From: Fremontodendron californicum
Lineage: Eukaryota; Streptophyta; Magnoliopsida; Malvales; Malvaceae
Length of the DNA: 64,000 bases
Reading direction: 5' to 3'
Assembly (NCBI GenBank): GCA_030761205.1
Contig: JAULJL010000004.1
Location: 36,862,172 to 36,926,171 of the forward strand
The notes beneath the pieces are model-generated. The model was not told the DNA's origin. It saw nothing but the letters and a program-made list of their open reading frames with translations, and did not search any database. Made by a program: the position numbers and the translations under genes. Shown piece by piece: positions 47,941 to 58,828 of the stretch. How positions within the stretch are numbered: the first letter of the stretch is position 1; each line of letters starts with the position of its first letter.

Positions 47941-49586
47941 AACTGCCAATTTTTTAATAAACCCAACAAAACCTATCAAATTTTTTGATAAGATATTGAA
48001 AAAAAAAAAAACATATAATATTCTTCTATCAAAATTTACCATAACATTCTTTTTAAAAAAATCTCACTATTAAGAAAACAAAATATCGAATAATTGAACA
48101 CCTTTTAAATTTTAGAAATGAATGTTTTGGAATAACAAAAAAAAAATGAAGAATGAATGTTTTGGAGGGAAAAAAATCAATCAAAATTAACTACTGAATT
48201 CAAATTAAAAGATTTTATATGATTTTTTTTTAATATCTTAAAAAAAAAATTAGGTTCTACTTAATTTTTTATTTTTTATAAAATTTTTAATACAATTTTT
48301 AATTAATGCTCAACGTTAAAAGTTAAAACAGATTTTACTAATATTACGTGACAAGCTCTGGTGAAAAAGGCAGAGAGTGGGGGATAGACACATCAATGGC
48401 TTCAATTATTGGTCAGAGAAAAAGGTATTCAAAGTGACAATAAAAATAAAATAAAATAAAAAGACAATAAACAAAAAAGATGATATGCAGCAGCAGTAGC
48501 TGTTAAAGTTGTGCTTAATTAAGTACATCCCGATCAAAAGCAACAATTCAAAAAAAAAAACTCTTTCTTGGTGCCATTCATATTCATTGCTTCAAATCGA
48601 ATGAGCCCAAGCTGAAAACGTGACACATTGCTTTAAATTTGCCATTTGCTAATAATCTTTTACTTTTTTATATAAGTTAAGTGGTTCAAATTTATTATCA
48701 ATTTTTTTATTATTAAACTCTTAATTTTGAAATAAATTTATTATTATATTTCAAAATTTGAAACAATATAACAAATATTGTTAAAAACTATTATACAATT
48801 TAAAAATAATATGACAAAGAAAAATAGATTCTGAAATCACAAACACAATACACTTATATTTATCTTTCGACCTTATTGTAATTTATCTTTCATTTCAAAT
48901 GCATTTAACTTATTTTTCGAATTTGATACTATATTTTTATCTTTTTATACACTTAGACATAATTCTGAACTTAAAAATTATCAAATTATCTCCTTTATAT
49001 CGCATATTCCCGCTTTCAATTGATAAAAAATCATTTAATCGACTCGTCATAACATCTTCTTTTTCTTTTTCTTTTAAATGTTTTTTTAATCATCAAATAT
49101 ATAAAAAGAAGAAGCTGGTAGGTAGCTGGCCCGTCATGGATTTGTAAGTATAGTATGGCTAAAAGTCAAATAAGGCTAGGGCTTGATCTGAAATATCTGA
49201 GTCAATAAGGCACAAAGTCAACAACACTTCAATTCAACCCCCCTCCAAAAATCCCACAAATTATTAAAACTCCAAAAAAGTGATTTAAGAAAGAAAATTT
49301 CCAGAACCCCGAAAAAAACCCAGACTTTACACTCCAGTTTCTTATTACCAAGATGGCAAAATCAATGAAACTGGCTGGCCTGAAATCCGCGGAAAATGCC
49401 AACGACTAATCGGTTTGGACTGCCACCAAGTTATTAATTTTTTTTTTTTTACCTAGCTTTACAATTTTATATAATTTTGAATAAAAGTAAGATTAGTTAA
49501 TATAACTATTTATAGTAATAAAATTATATTAAATACAATAATTAATAATTTTATTCATCATTTTCAAATATATTGAATAAAGATAT

Positions 49587-49589
<3 letters not shown>

Positions 49590-49622
<33 letters not shown>
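49590..49622. repeat. (AT)n microsatellite
   Basis: About 33 bases of pure AT alternation, flanked by ACT and AGT, which makes the whole tract self-complementary. Confidence 0.95.
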
Positions 49623-49626
<4 letters not shown>

Positions 49627-50239
49627 ATCTTAAAAAGTGTCCTTAAGACAATCGTTTGCAAAATCTTTTTGAATATTATCCTTCTTAAATATGATTTATA
49701 AAATAAAAATAAATATTTTATTATTATAATTTATTATATTTATTTATATATATTATAAATAAATTTTTATATATATTTTTTTTACTTTGATCAATAATAG
49801 TCATTCATATCATTAAGAAGAATGAGTTGAAGGAGGAGAATTTAAAACGAAATGACTCGATCTTAAAATGACATAAATTCAAAACTAATTCGATTTTTTA
49901 AGGTTTAATGATCCGATCTAAACTCAATCCGAACCTCCCAATTGACGCACAGTATCACCCAGCTGCATTGCATCTCAAACTCCATTTTTTTCTGCCAAGA
50001 TATATTTGGCCCTCATTCATATCAATCCTTGTTTCAAGCTTAGAAATGGCTGGCATACAATCACAAAATCATACTCTTTGGTATACTGTTTCTTTAAGAT
50101 ATAACTTCCATGGATATTTACATCTAAGTATCTCCCATTGAAGTCTCTTGCATGCAAGTAATACACTAGATCACCAAATGCCTCTATGCTGCTAGGCTAA
50201 CTATTATTGGATTAGCAACTCAAGAACATCAAAAATCTT

Positions 50240-50500
50240 AAGATGAAATAATGATAATGAAGGGTCATTTTTCAGTTCTCTTTCATTGGAAAAACGAAAG
50301 TAAATGCCCAGGCCCCATGAACACAACTAATTCCACACTTTACACATAAATTAGATAACAGATTCTTTAAATGATAATGAATGATCATTTTTATTTTCCA
50401 CATGATGAAAAAAGAACAGTAAATCTCAAACAACTTCATGGTCAGGACCCCCCCCCCCCCCCACAAACACAACTAATTCCAAACTTTAGAAACAAATTCA
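50240..50500. repeat. Imperfect direct duplication of about 125 bp
   Basis: Both halves contain ATGATAATGAA(G/T)G(G/A)TCATTTTT, then a CAT/GAAAAA segment, then CACAACTAATTCC(A/C)(A/C)ACTTTA and AAATT(A/C)ATT, in the same order and spacing (starts near 50247 and 50370). The C run at 50448-50462 lies in the second copy at the point where the first has CCCAGGCCCC. Confidence 0.65.
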
Positions 50501-50866
50501 TTGAGCACTTTCCTTATATGATAAGTATATACAGAAGAAACACTTACAACCCATAACTCCACACGAATACAAGCTTTGCTGGTGACTGCAGAGTGATGGT
50601 AAGCATATTCTTGAGGCACAAGTCTGATCGCCCAAAGCCACATATATAAACCTTTTGTTGAACAAGTTATTGAGGCAACTGTAACAAATCCTGACTCAAA
50701 AAAAAATTAGATAATTTATGTGGCTAACAGAGATGATTTCTAAACTAAGGCAATCTAGATCAAAATTTGTATAGCAGAAAAAGAAAAAGCAAGGCAACAC
50801 CAAAATCAAAACCAAGCATAAATCTCAAAGAGTACAAACTACTGCTAAACTTACGAAATGCTCCAC

Positions 50867-52435
50867 CTAGTGCTTTGGAGATTTATCTCCCAAATACTTC
50901 ATCAGCACATCCATAATAGAACCAAAATCCGCCTTCACTTGCACGGGCGGATTGGCAAACCGGCAAGCCATGTCCGGAATCTCCTTCGAGTGATAATCAA
51001 CCTTAAGACTGTGTAAACTTCAATCCATGAGCTGTACTAACCACAACCGTTCTGTCCCCAGTTCCAATAATCCCACTATTCCTAAGCTTAATCAAAGCAG
51101 TCACTGCAACTCCAGTATGAAGGCAAATAAACATTCCGGTTAGAATCCGCCAGCGACATTGCATCCATTAACTCCTCCTCAGTCGCTTCCACAACAATCC
51201 CATTTGATTTTTTTTCAAAGCATAAACAGCTCTTCTATAGAAACAGGGTCACCAATTTGAATAGCTGAGGCAAATGTAGTATTTGCCTTGACTGCCTTAA
51301 ACTCATTCCACCCTGATTTATAATACAAATAAAGTGGATTGGCATTGGGCCATTGGCTGCTTGGGCACAAACCAATCTGGGTATCCTATCAATAAGCCCC
51401 AGTTCTTGACACATTTTAAACCCTTTGTAAAAAGCATAAATATTCCCCAAATTACCACCCGGAACAATAACCCAATCTGCTTCCCAATCAAACTGCTGTA
51501 AAATCTAAATCGCAGCCGTTTTCTGCCATTCGAGTCTTAAACAGATCAATGAATTGGCAAGGTAAATCGGTAACTCGGCGGTAACTTCCCGGATTAACTT
51601 CATGCAACCGTCGAAATTGGTGTCGATACTCAAAACGAACGCGCCGTTTGCAATGGGTTGAACTAATTGGGCAATGTAGATTTTATTCGCAGGTACAAAG
51701 ACAATGGATGGAATCCCAGCGGCAGCGCAATGAGCGGATAAGGCAGCTGATGTGTCACCCGTGGAAGCGCAGCCGACTCCAACGACGGGTCGTTTCAATT
51801 TTCGTAGTCGGTTAACTTGACTGACCAAAACGGTCATTTCCAGATCCTTGAAACTGCCGTGTGGCTGATTCCACAGTGTTTAACCCACAAATCGTTCATC
51901 CCTAAAAACCGTTCCGCCCAAACAGATTGGAGTTCCCTTCGAAAGCCGAAACGATGTCGTCGGGTCAATCTCGGGTAAAACCCATTCCTTTTTGGACGAA
52001 ACTCCTGACCCGTACGGAGACATGGTTTTCCCCACTCGCGAATCGAATAACTCCCTCCAATTCACGCCGTCGATCTTCTTCAAAGCCTCCATGTCGTGCT
52101 GGACGTCGAGCAAACAGCCGGAACGGCTCCGGTGAACGATCTCGTCTAGCGAGTAGGACTCGGTGGAGTCGGGTCCGGCGTTGAATGGAACGTATTTGGC
52201 GGAGAGGGTGTTCTTGGCGGTGGAGCGGTGACGGCGAGCCTCGTCGCGGATGTTCTCATCGGCAAGGCGTCGGTTCTTTTGGGGAGATGGGGAGTTGTTG
52301 TTGGAGGAACTAGTGGTTGCATGAGATAAATGTAGGGGAGGGACGATTGAATTTGGGTTGGTTTTGATGGTTGTGCAATGGGAAGTTGGATTTGGAGGCG
52401 ATAGAGGAGTGGAACAGTGAACAAGAGGAAACCAT
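50867..52435 (-). pseudogene. Threonine synthase (chloroplast-type), disrupted, intronless
   Basis: Minus-strand sequence from a start at 52435 (MVSSCSLFHSS) to a stop at 50867 resembles plant threonine synthase along its whole length: DENIRDEARRHRS, SAKYVPFNAGPDSTESYSLD, GVGCASTGDTSAALSAHCA, QLVQPIANGAFVLSIDT, VPGGNLGNIYAFYKGFKMCQ, and LMDAMSLADS near the 3' end. The enzyme makes threonine from O-phosphohomoserine using PLP. The reading frame is broken repeatedly: frameshifts near 52310, 51965, 51855 (in the SFKD lysine region), 51350, 51210 and 51005, and stops near 51880, 51505 and 51235. Most lesions are single-base gains or losses with few substitutions, so inactivation looks recent. No introns and no poly-A tail are visible, so a retrocopy cannot be told from an intronless parent gene. 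Position matches the Arabidopsis At4g29840 neighbourhood. Confidence 0.88.
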
Positions 52436-53800
52436 GTTTGAGAATGGATGCGGCGGGTGGTGGTGTGAGGATTTTTGGTTTTTATTTTTCTTCTTAGCTT
52501 TGATATTTTGTATTTAAGTTTCTTAATTCTTTTTTTAAATGGTTATTGATTCCTGCAGGTTAGAATTTGCAAATATTTATTGATTTTTGTAATTCGTGTT
52601 TTTTTTTTTTATAATTGTATATAAAATGTTAAAATTTAATATATTAATAATTTATATTATATAAATTTTAATATATTTATATATTTATATTATTTTTTTA
52701 TATCGTGTTTTATGTTATATTTTAATTATTTTATTGTGTCCAAAATATGGAAAGAGAAAAAGTTCCAAAACTAAGAACTAATTAACAAACTTCATAGCCA
52801 AAGAGCAAAAGGTCAGATTTTGAATATAGTCTATATTTATGTTGATAAAAATTCGTTGTACTTATAATAAGTAAAGTTTATTTTTGTAGATTGACTGACC
52901 CAATTCAACTTCCAATTTTTTTTTTATATTAATTAAATTGATTAATATTATTTACCATTTACTCAACTTTCTCTTCTATCTAGACGCTTAATTATCTTTA
53001 TACTACTATTGCTATATTTCTTGCTTCATTTTTTTTTTACGTGACTCTAAAAATTATGGCTGCAAATTATGTAATAATATTCTAATTTACTATATATAAC
53101 TATAGCTTGCAAAAATTAACCATTTTGTTTATAAAAAAAATTAATGCACATATAAATATACACTATGTTAATAATAGTATAATTTATCCCACATATATGA
53201 CATATTGGCATTTACTTTAATTTTCCCTTTTTTAAATAAATAATTTTTTTTATATTTTTAAAAGAAGCATGGAAATACCTGCTATAAAAATATAACATTT
53301 TTAGTTTTCCCCTTTTATTCATTTATTATTGCATGAATTTTATGATCAAATTTCTTAATGGTGTGTGGATGATTATTGATGAGTTGTTTTTCTAAGTCGA
53401 TTCAATTAATTGTTTAACTTTTTAATTAAAGTCACCTGATTATGCTTAAAAATACAGTAATTAACTGAAAAAAAAGAATAGAAGATAGCAGAAAAATATA
53501 GAAAAGTGTCATTGAAATTTCTGTACTTTCTCTGACTAGTAGTAACAGGAATGATTACAGACATGGCGAAAACAAAGAAAATAAAAAGCAGGAATCAAAA
53601 AATCAGATTGAATTGGTTGGATTGATGTTTAAATCGAGAATTGATGATTAGTTCGATTTAGGTTTAATGTAAAAATTGTCCTCCGAATTATACATTCATT
53701 TTTATTTTGATATCTAAATTTTTTTTGTCCTAATTAGATATTTATATTATAATTCCGTCAAATAGATTGGTACTTGACACTAACACCGTTAAATAAATGT
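52436..53800. other. AT-rich intergenic DNA
   Basis: The first 60 bases look like a former 5' leader of the threonine synthase copy. The remainder is AT-rich and contains no supported gene, RNA or clear repeat. Confidence 0.5.
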
Positions 53801-54925
53801 TGACATGGCAAATAACAACCAATGAGAGCGTGACATGTGACACGTGACACAAATAACATGTCAGTCCTAATTTGATGATACCGCATCATCATTGAATAAA
53901 AAAATAGAAAAAATTCAAATAAAATAGAAAAAATTTTAAAAATTCACAATTTTTTTTTATAAAAAATTCAGAAAATTTGAAAAAAAAAATACAAAAATTC
54001 AAAAAATCAGAAAAATTATAAAAAATAAAAAAATCATATATTTTTTTTTAAATCAAAAAATTCAAAAAATAGAAAAAAATTTATAAAAAAAAATTTCACA
54101 AATTTATTTTTAAAAATGGAAAAATTTAATATAACAAAAATCTAAAAATTTTAGATTTTTAACATAAAAAATAGAAAAAATTCACAAAAAATTAAAACAA
54201 ATTAAAACAAAATTTAAAACAAAAAAAAATTAATTTTTACTTTTTCTAAAAATCTAAAAAAAAAAAAATAGAGAGAGAGAGATGGAGAGGGAAAGAGGGA
54301 GGGAAGAAGGAGACGGGAAGAGGGAGGCGCCGGTCGGCCGCAGCCTGGCCGGTGTGGGGCAGATCAGCGTTGGATTTGCCTCGGGCCGGCTAGGCTACGG
54401 TCGGTCTGCCTCCCCCTGCTCTTTCCTCTCTCTTTCCCTCTCTCCCCCCGATTCCTCCTCTCTCTCCCTCTACCGATTCGCACTCTCTCCCTCTCTCTCG
54501 TCGGCCTGAGGCCTTTTGGCGGCCAGTCGACCCCCCCCCCGCCGCCCCTTTTTTTTCTCTCTCCTCCTTTATCTTCTTCCTTTCCTCTCCTCTCCTTCCC
54601 TTTCTCTTCCTTTTTTTTTTCTTTTCAGTTTTCTTTTTTACAATTTTTAAAAATATATATAAATATTCAATTTTTTTTTATTTTTTTATATATTTTTCAG
54701 ATTTTTTATTTTTTTTCCAATTTTCATTTTTTTTCAAAATTTCAATTTTTTTTTTAAATTGTGATTTTTTTAAAATTTATTCCTGTTTTTTTTTCGAATT
54801 TTTAAAGTTAAAATATTATTGTGAATTTTTTAATTTTTATAAACTTTTTTAAAAAAAAATTTAACATTTTTTCTGTTATGGAAGACGTGGCATCATGAAA
54901 CCAAGGATGACATGGCATTTTTGAC
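53800..54925. mobile_element. Foldback-type element with purine arm, GC-rich core and pyrimidine arm
   Basis: The outer parts are inverted: CATGTCAGTCCTAATTTGAT (53859) pairs imperfectly with the complement of the stretch at 54888-54922. Inside, the left arm (53895-54300) is nearly all A/G on the plus strand and the right arm (54540-54870) nearly all T/C. Between them a GC-rich core (about 54300-54540) contains CGGCCGCAGCCTGGCCGG-like sequence flanked by GA and CT tracts. Such extreme strand asymmetry with inverted ends fits a non-autonomous foldback transposon. A 75-codon open frame (54282-54509) in the core is low complexity and probably not a gene. Confidence 0.6.
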
Positions 54926-55280
54926 TCCGATTTAATTGGTCATATTGATTTGTTGTTTTAACAATCGGTGAATAATCGATTAAACTGATAAAAAATAGAT
55001 TAAATTGATAATTGAATTGGTTTTTAATTTTTTATATTTTATTATATCTAATTTTTAGTTTCATATAAAAAATCGTATTATTAAATCGAATACATATTTT
55101 TATTAAGTATTTACTACATTTAATACTCATTTATAGATCTGACAATTTGTGTATTCGTGTTGTGTTCGTGTATTTTTTCGCATCATAATCTTGTTTAAAA
55201 TGTTATATATTTTTATAAATTTTAACATGTTAATAATTTGCGTTAGTGTCATATGCAATATTATTAGGTCTACTTATTTA

Positions 55281-55802
55281 AGATCCATTTGGATGAGTGG
55301 TGAGATCGAAAACAGCTGTGGCGGTGAGATTAATTACTGTAGCGGTGAGATTAAAATCAGTAGTGAGAATATGTGTTTGAATGCATAAGCAGCGGTAGCT
55401 GTGATATGAGAATAAAAATGATCATTAAAGACATTAATGTAAGAGTATATTGATAAATTATTTTTATATATATTTTAATAAAATTTAAAATTTTAATACA
55501 TATTATTTTATATATTTATTTAAATATTTTAATTAATTAAATAATTAAATAATTATTATATTATTATATAAATTTATTTATTTATTTATTATATTAAATA
55601 AAATATAAATATATATTTTAAATAATTTAATAATAAAAATATTGAAAAAAATTAAAAAAAAATGTTCAGTAAAAGCAACTAGACCTGTGTCCTCCAATTA
55701 CCAATTAGAGGAGCCATCAAAATATTTACACTGCAAAAATTTGACTCCGTTCCATGCATTGAATTTCTTGCACCGCAGGTACGAGAAAATTCAAATGCAG
55801 CC
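55281..55802. mobile_element. Tourist-like (PIF/Harbinger-type) MITE with TTA duplication
   Basis: A 522-bp AT-rich element. The left end AGATCCATTTGGAT and the right end ATTCAAATGCAGCC are imperfect inverted repeats, and the element is flanked by TTA on both sides (55278-55280 and 55803-55805), the target duplication of PIF/Harbinger elements. It includes a GTGAGAT(C/T)/AGCGGTGAGATTA-type repeat just inside the left end. It has no coding capacity. Confidence 0.6.
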
Positions 55803-57312
55803 TTAACATTATAATTTTTACAATTGAATCGGGCAGTTGAATTGAAAACGGACAACACTACCGGTTCAACATCCTATATGATTTTTTAAACATCTAAAAA
55901 AAAGCAGTATATATAATTATATATTAAGGATAATTTCGTCATTTTAACAATTTGTTTTGTCGTATTCTTACACGTTTTCATAATTTCGACATGATCCTAT
56001 CTGTTCTGTTATTTCCCCTTTGCCCCAACATGTGCGGAGCAGCCTCTCTCATATATTCCCTGTCGCCCGCGGACTCTTTTTTAACGATTCCCATCCCAGT
56101 TATTTAATTAAACTCGACTCAGTCCACATCGCTTCATTACGTGTCAAATTATTACTGGTTTTCTTCCACCCTGAAGTGGGGCCCACCAAAAAGCTTTCAC
56201 CATTCCACGTAATGTAATGAGATCAAGCGGCCGATGTCGGCTTTGGTAATCCATGCGTACCGTAAAATATTCTCAGTGCTTAACACAAGAAATCTTCTCT
56301 CAACCGAATATATAGCTAAGATATAATGGTGGGAGGATTTCGTAGTGTAATGTTTAATGTCCCGAAGCAGTGTCTTTTTTTTTTTTTTTTTGTGTGTGTA
56401 AATTACACCCAATCCCTTAAGATTTTAATATAATTACATTAAAGGACATTAGTTTAGGAAACCTACACTTCACTCCAACGGTGTTAATTTAACTAACGGA
56501 AAGCTATAATTTATTGGAATACCAATTTGAGATGTAATACTAGTAATTTGATGGCGATATCATTCTCAATACTCAATCCTCTTCGAAATGTTCATAAACC
56601 CATATAGAATTTGAGAAGTTTATCTTAAAAAAGAATATTTCCTACGTCGAAATCAATTTAAAAATTGACGTGAAAATAAGAGTTTGTTTTTATACACTTA
56701 ATTCTACAGTACAAAATTATCACATATCTCATTATTTTTAATTAATTTTTCTTTGTTTTTTAATATATTTGTCGAGTCTAAAATTTTCAATATGATAAAA
56801 AAAGATAATTTTTTTAAAAAATAATTAATTTTAATTTTAAGTTAAATCCACAAAAGATTTTTAAAAAAAAATTACTGATTCAATAATCCACAAAAGATCT
56901 CAATTGCCTATAAGCAATATTAGTTGAAAGGAAAAAAGTCATTATCAAACACTTGTTTTAGTCAAAACAATATTCCTTCTAACTTTTTTTTTAATACAAA
57001 AGATGCCTTTCGAGATATGAAAGAGTTTGTAAATGTTAGTATTCGAATTTTAAATTTGTTAAATATTTTTTTTAATGATGATTACATAAATTAATTAAGT
57101 GAACTCTCGGATTCAATATTCCTTCAACTTTGCTTTGTTTTCCTTTGTTGGTGCTTACCTTATGTGGCAAATGGAGAATTATTGGCATTGGTTGTGCTAG
57201 TGGATGACATTGCCATTTTGGCGTCCTTGCTGTTTGATATGTGCAAACTGCAAACATCTACTCTCTTCTTCTTTCTTGTTAGGCTTTTCGTGGTTTTGAA
57301 TAGAGCTACTTA

Positions 57313-57682
57313 GGTCATGTTTAACATTATTTTTTGAATAGTTTCTAAAGTGAAAAATTATTTTTTACTGTAAAAGTAATGTTAAATAAGTAAAAAAATT
57401 TGGGTATTGCTGTTAAAATCATGGTTTAAAAAGCCAACTCAAAAAGCTAAAAAATATAACTTTTGGATTTTAAAAACTGACTTTTGGATAAAATAACTTT
57501 ATTATATTCACATCTCTACACTTTTATTATTTTAAACATATGTTTTTTTTTTTTTACATTTCAATTCTCACAATATTTTTTCATAGCAATGTCAAACACT
57601 TAAAAAATTTTAAATCATAATTTTTCACCACACTTTTTTCAACCCAATTTTTTTTTTTTTAACAGCAATGCTAAATTCGCCC
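57313..57682. mobile_element. Tourist-like MITE with TTA duplication
   Basis: A 370-bp element with ends GGTCATGTTTAACATTA and TAATGCTGTT-complement (AATGCTAAATTCGCCC), flanked by TTA at 57310-57312 and 57683-57685. The internal sequence is AT-rich and noncoding. The ends differ from those of the element at 55281, so it is probably another subfamily. Confidence 0.6.
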
Positions 57683-58828
57683 TTAGTATTTTTGAGAAAT
57701 TTTGTCGGGCAATATAACATTCAATTATAGTTTGAGTTTAATTCAATTAATTCATATAATTATCCTTTAAAATAACATCCAATAAATATAAAATTCGAAT
57801 TTTAATATTTATAATATTTTTTTTATATTCAAATTGCGATTTTTTTTTTATATAAAAGATATCCACATTTTAACGATGGCCTAAGTAACACCTTAATTAG
57901 ATTGCCATGCCAAAAGTTTGGGGTGGGACGTAGGTTTTGAAATGAATGTCTTTTTTAATGTAATTATGATCAAATCTTGAGGAGTTTGATGTAATTTACT
58001 CTATTTTTGGTCGGAATGTATTTTTAACTCTTGCCACTATATTTTACCTAAATTTATAAACATACCCTTTCTTTATTAGAACATATTAATAACCATAAAA
58101 AGGAAAAAAAAAGAAAAAAAAGAAGCAAACTTCAAATATAAAATCAATAGCATTGACAAACCAAATATTAGAAATAAATGCAATAATAATTTTTGCTTAA
58201 CCAAAGCTTTTTTTTTGTTTTGAAAATGACTAGCCACCTTTGATTACTTAGTTGGACTTAACTTATGGCAAATACCGTAAATAACAACAAGTATGAGACT
58301 TAAAACACCGACCAAAATCGGAAAAAGGCATAGTTTAGTCTAAAATCTCTCACTAATGTCGGTTTTAGAGCCCGAAAATCCCACTGTTTGTGCCTTTTTG
58401 GCGATCACGAATGTCCAATTTCACCTTCTTTGCCACCCCTGTCTTTGGACCCCAGCTGACCAGTAATAAAAAATAAAAGATTTTTAAAGAGAGGAAAAAA
58501 AAAAACTTTTAAGCTTTTGTATATAAATTACCTCGCCATTTTCATTTGCTTCCATTTTTTTTTTTTGGTTTGAGAAAGAAAAATAAAAGTTGGGAAAAGA
58601 GCAAAAATCGAGAGAAAAAAAGCTTTGTTTTCTTCTTGTTATCGTCTGCTTGGGAATTCAACCGCCATCTTTCTGTTTTTTGGTTTCTTCAAAAGTTTTT
58701 CTTGTTGTTAAAACTCTTGAGCTGCCAGTCCATTTTTTGGTCCGATCTGACTCGCCGAGTCCGCTTTTCATCGACTCGGTTTTGTCTCGGATGAGTTGAT
58801 AGGAGGAAGATCGCTGCATATAATCGTC

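Larger units (their letters stand above)
47941..50866. other. AT-rich intergenic DNA downstream of the threonine synthase pseudogene
   Basis: No gene is supported. Contents: an uninterrupted AT dinucleotide microsatellite (49590-49622), an imperfect duplication at about 50240-50500, and a 15-base C run (50448-50462). A 77-codon plus-strand open frame at 49908-50141 is unrecognised. Confidence 0.5.
54926..58540. other. Intergenic region upstream of the myosin gene
   Basis: Apart from the two Tourist-like MITEs, no gene is seen. 55980-56240 is less AT-rich with several short open frames but no recognisable protein. 58080-58540 is the probable myosin promoter; TTTTGTATATAAATTACC near 58515 is a reasonable TATA region ahead of the leader exon. 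Confidence 0.45.

Noticed and set aside
50448..50462. 15-base C run
   Set aside because: A simple homopolymer within a duplicated segment. It may be slippage or a sequencing artefact, and there is no sign of function.
54282..54509. 75-codon GC-rich open frame
   Set aside because: Low-complexity Glu/Arg then Ser/Leu composition from GA and CT tracts inside a foldback element. No domain is visible.
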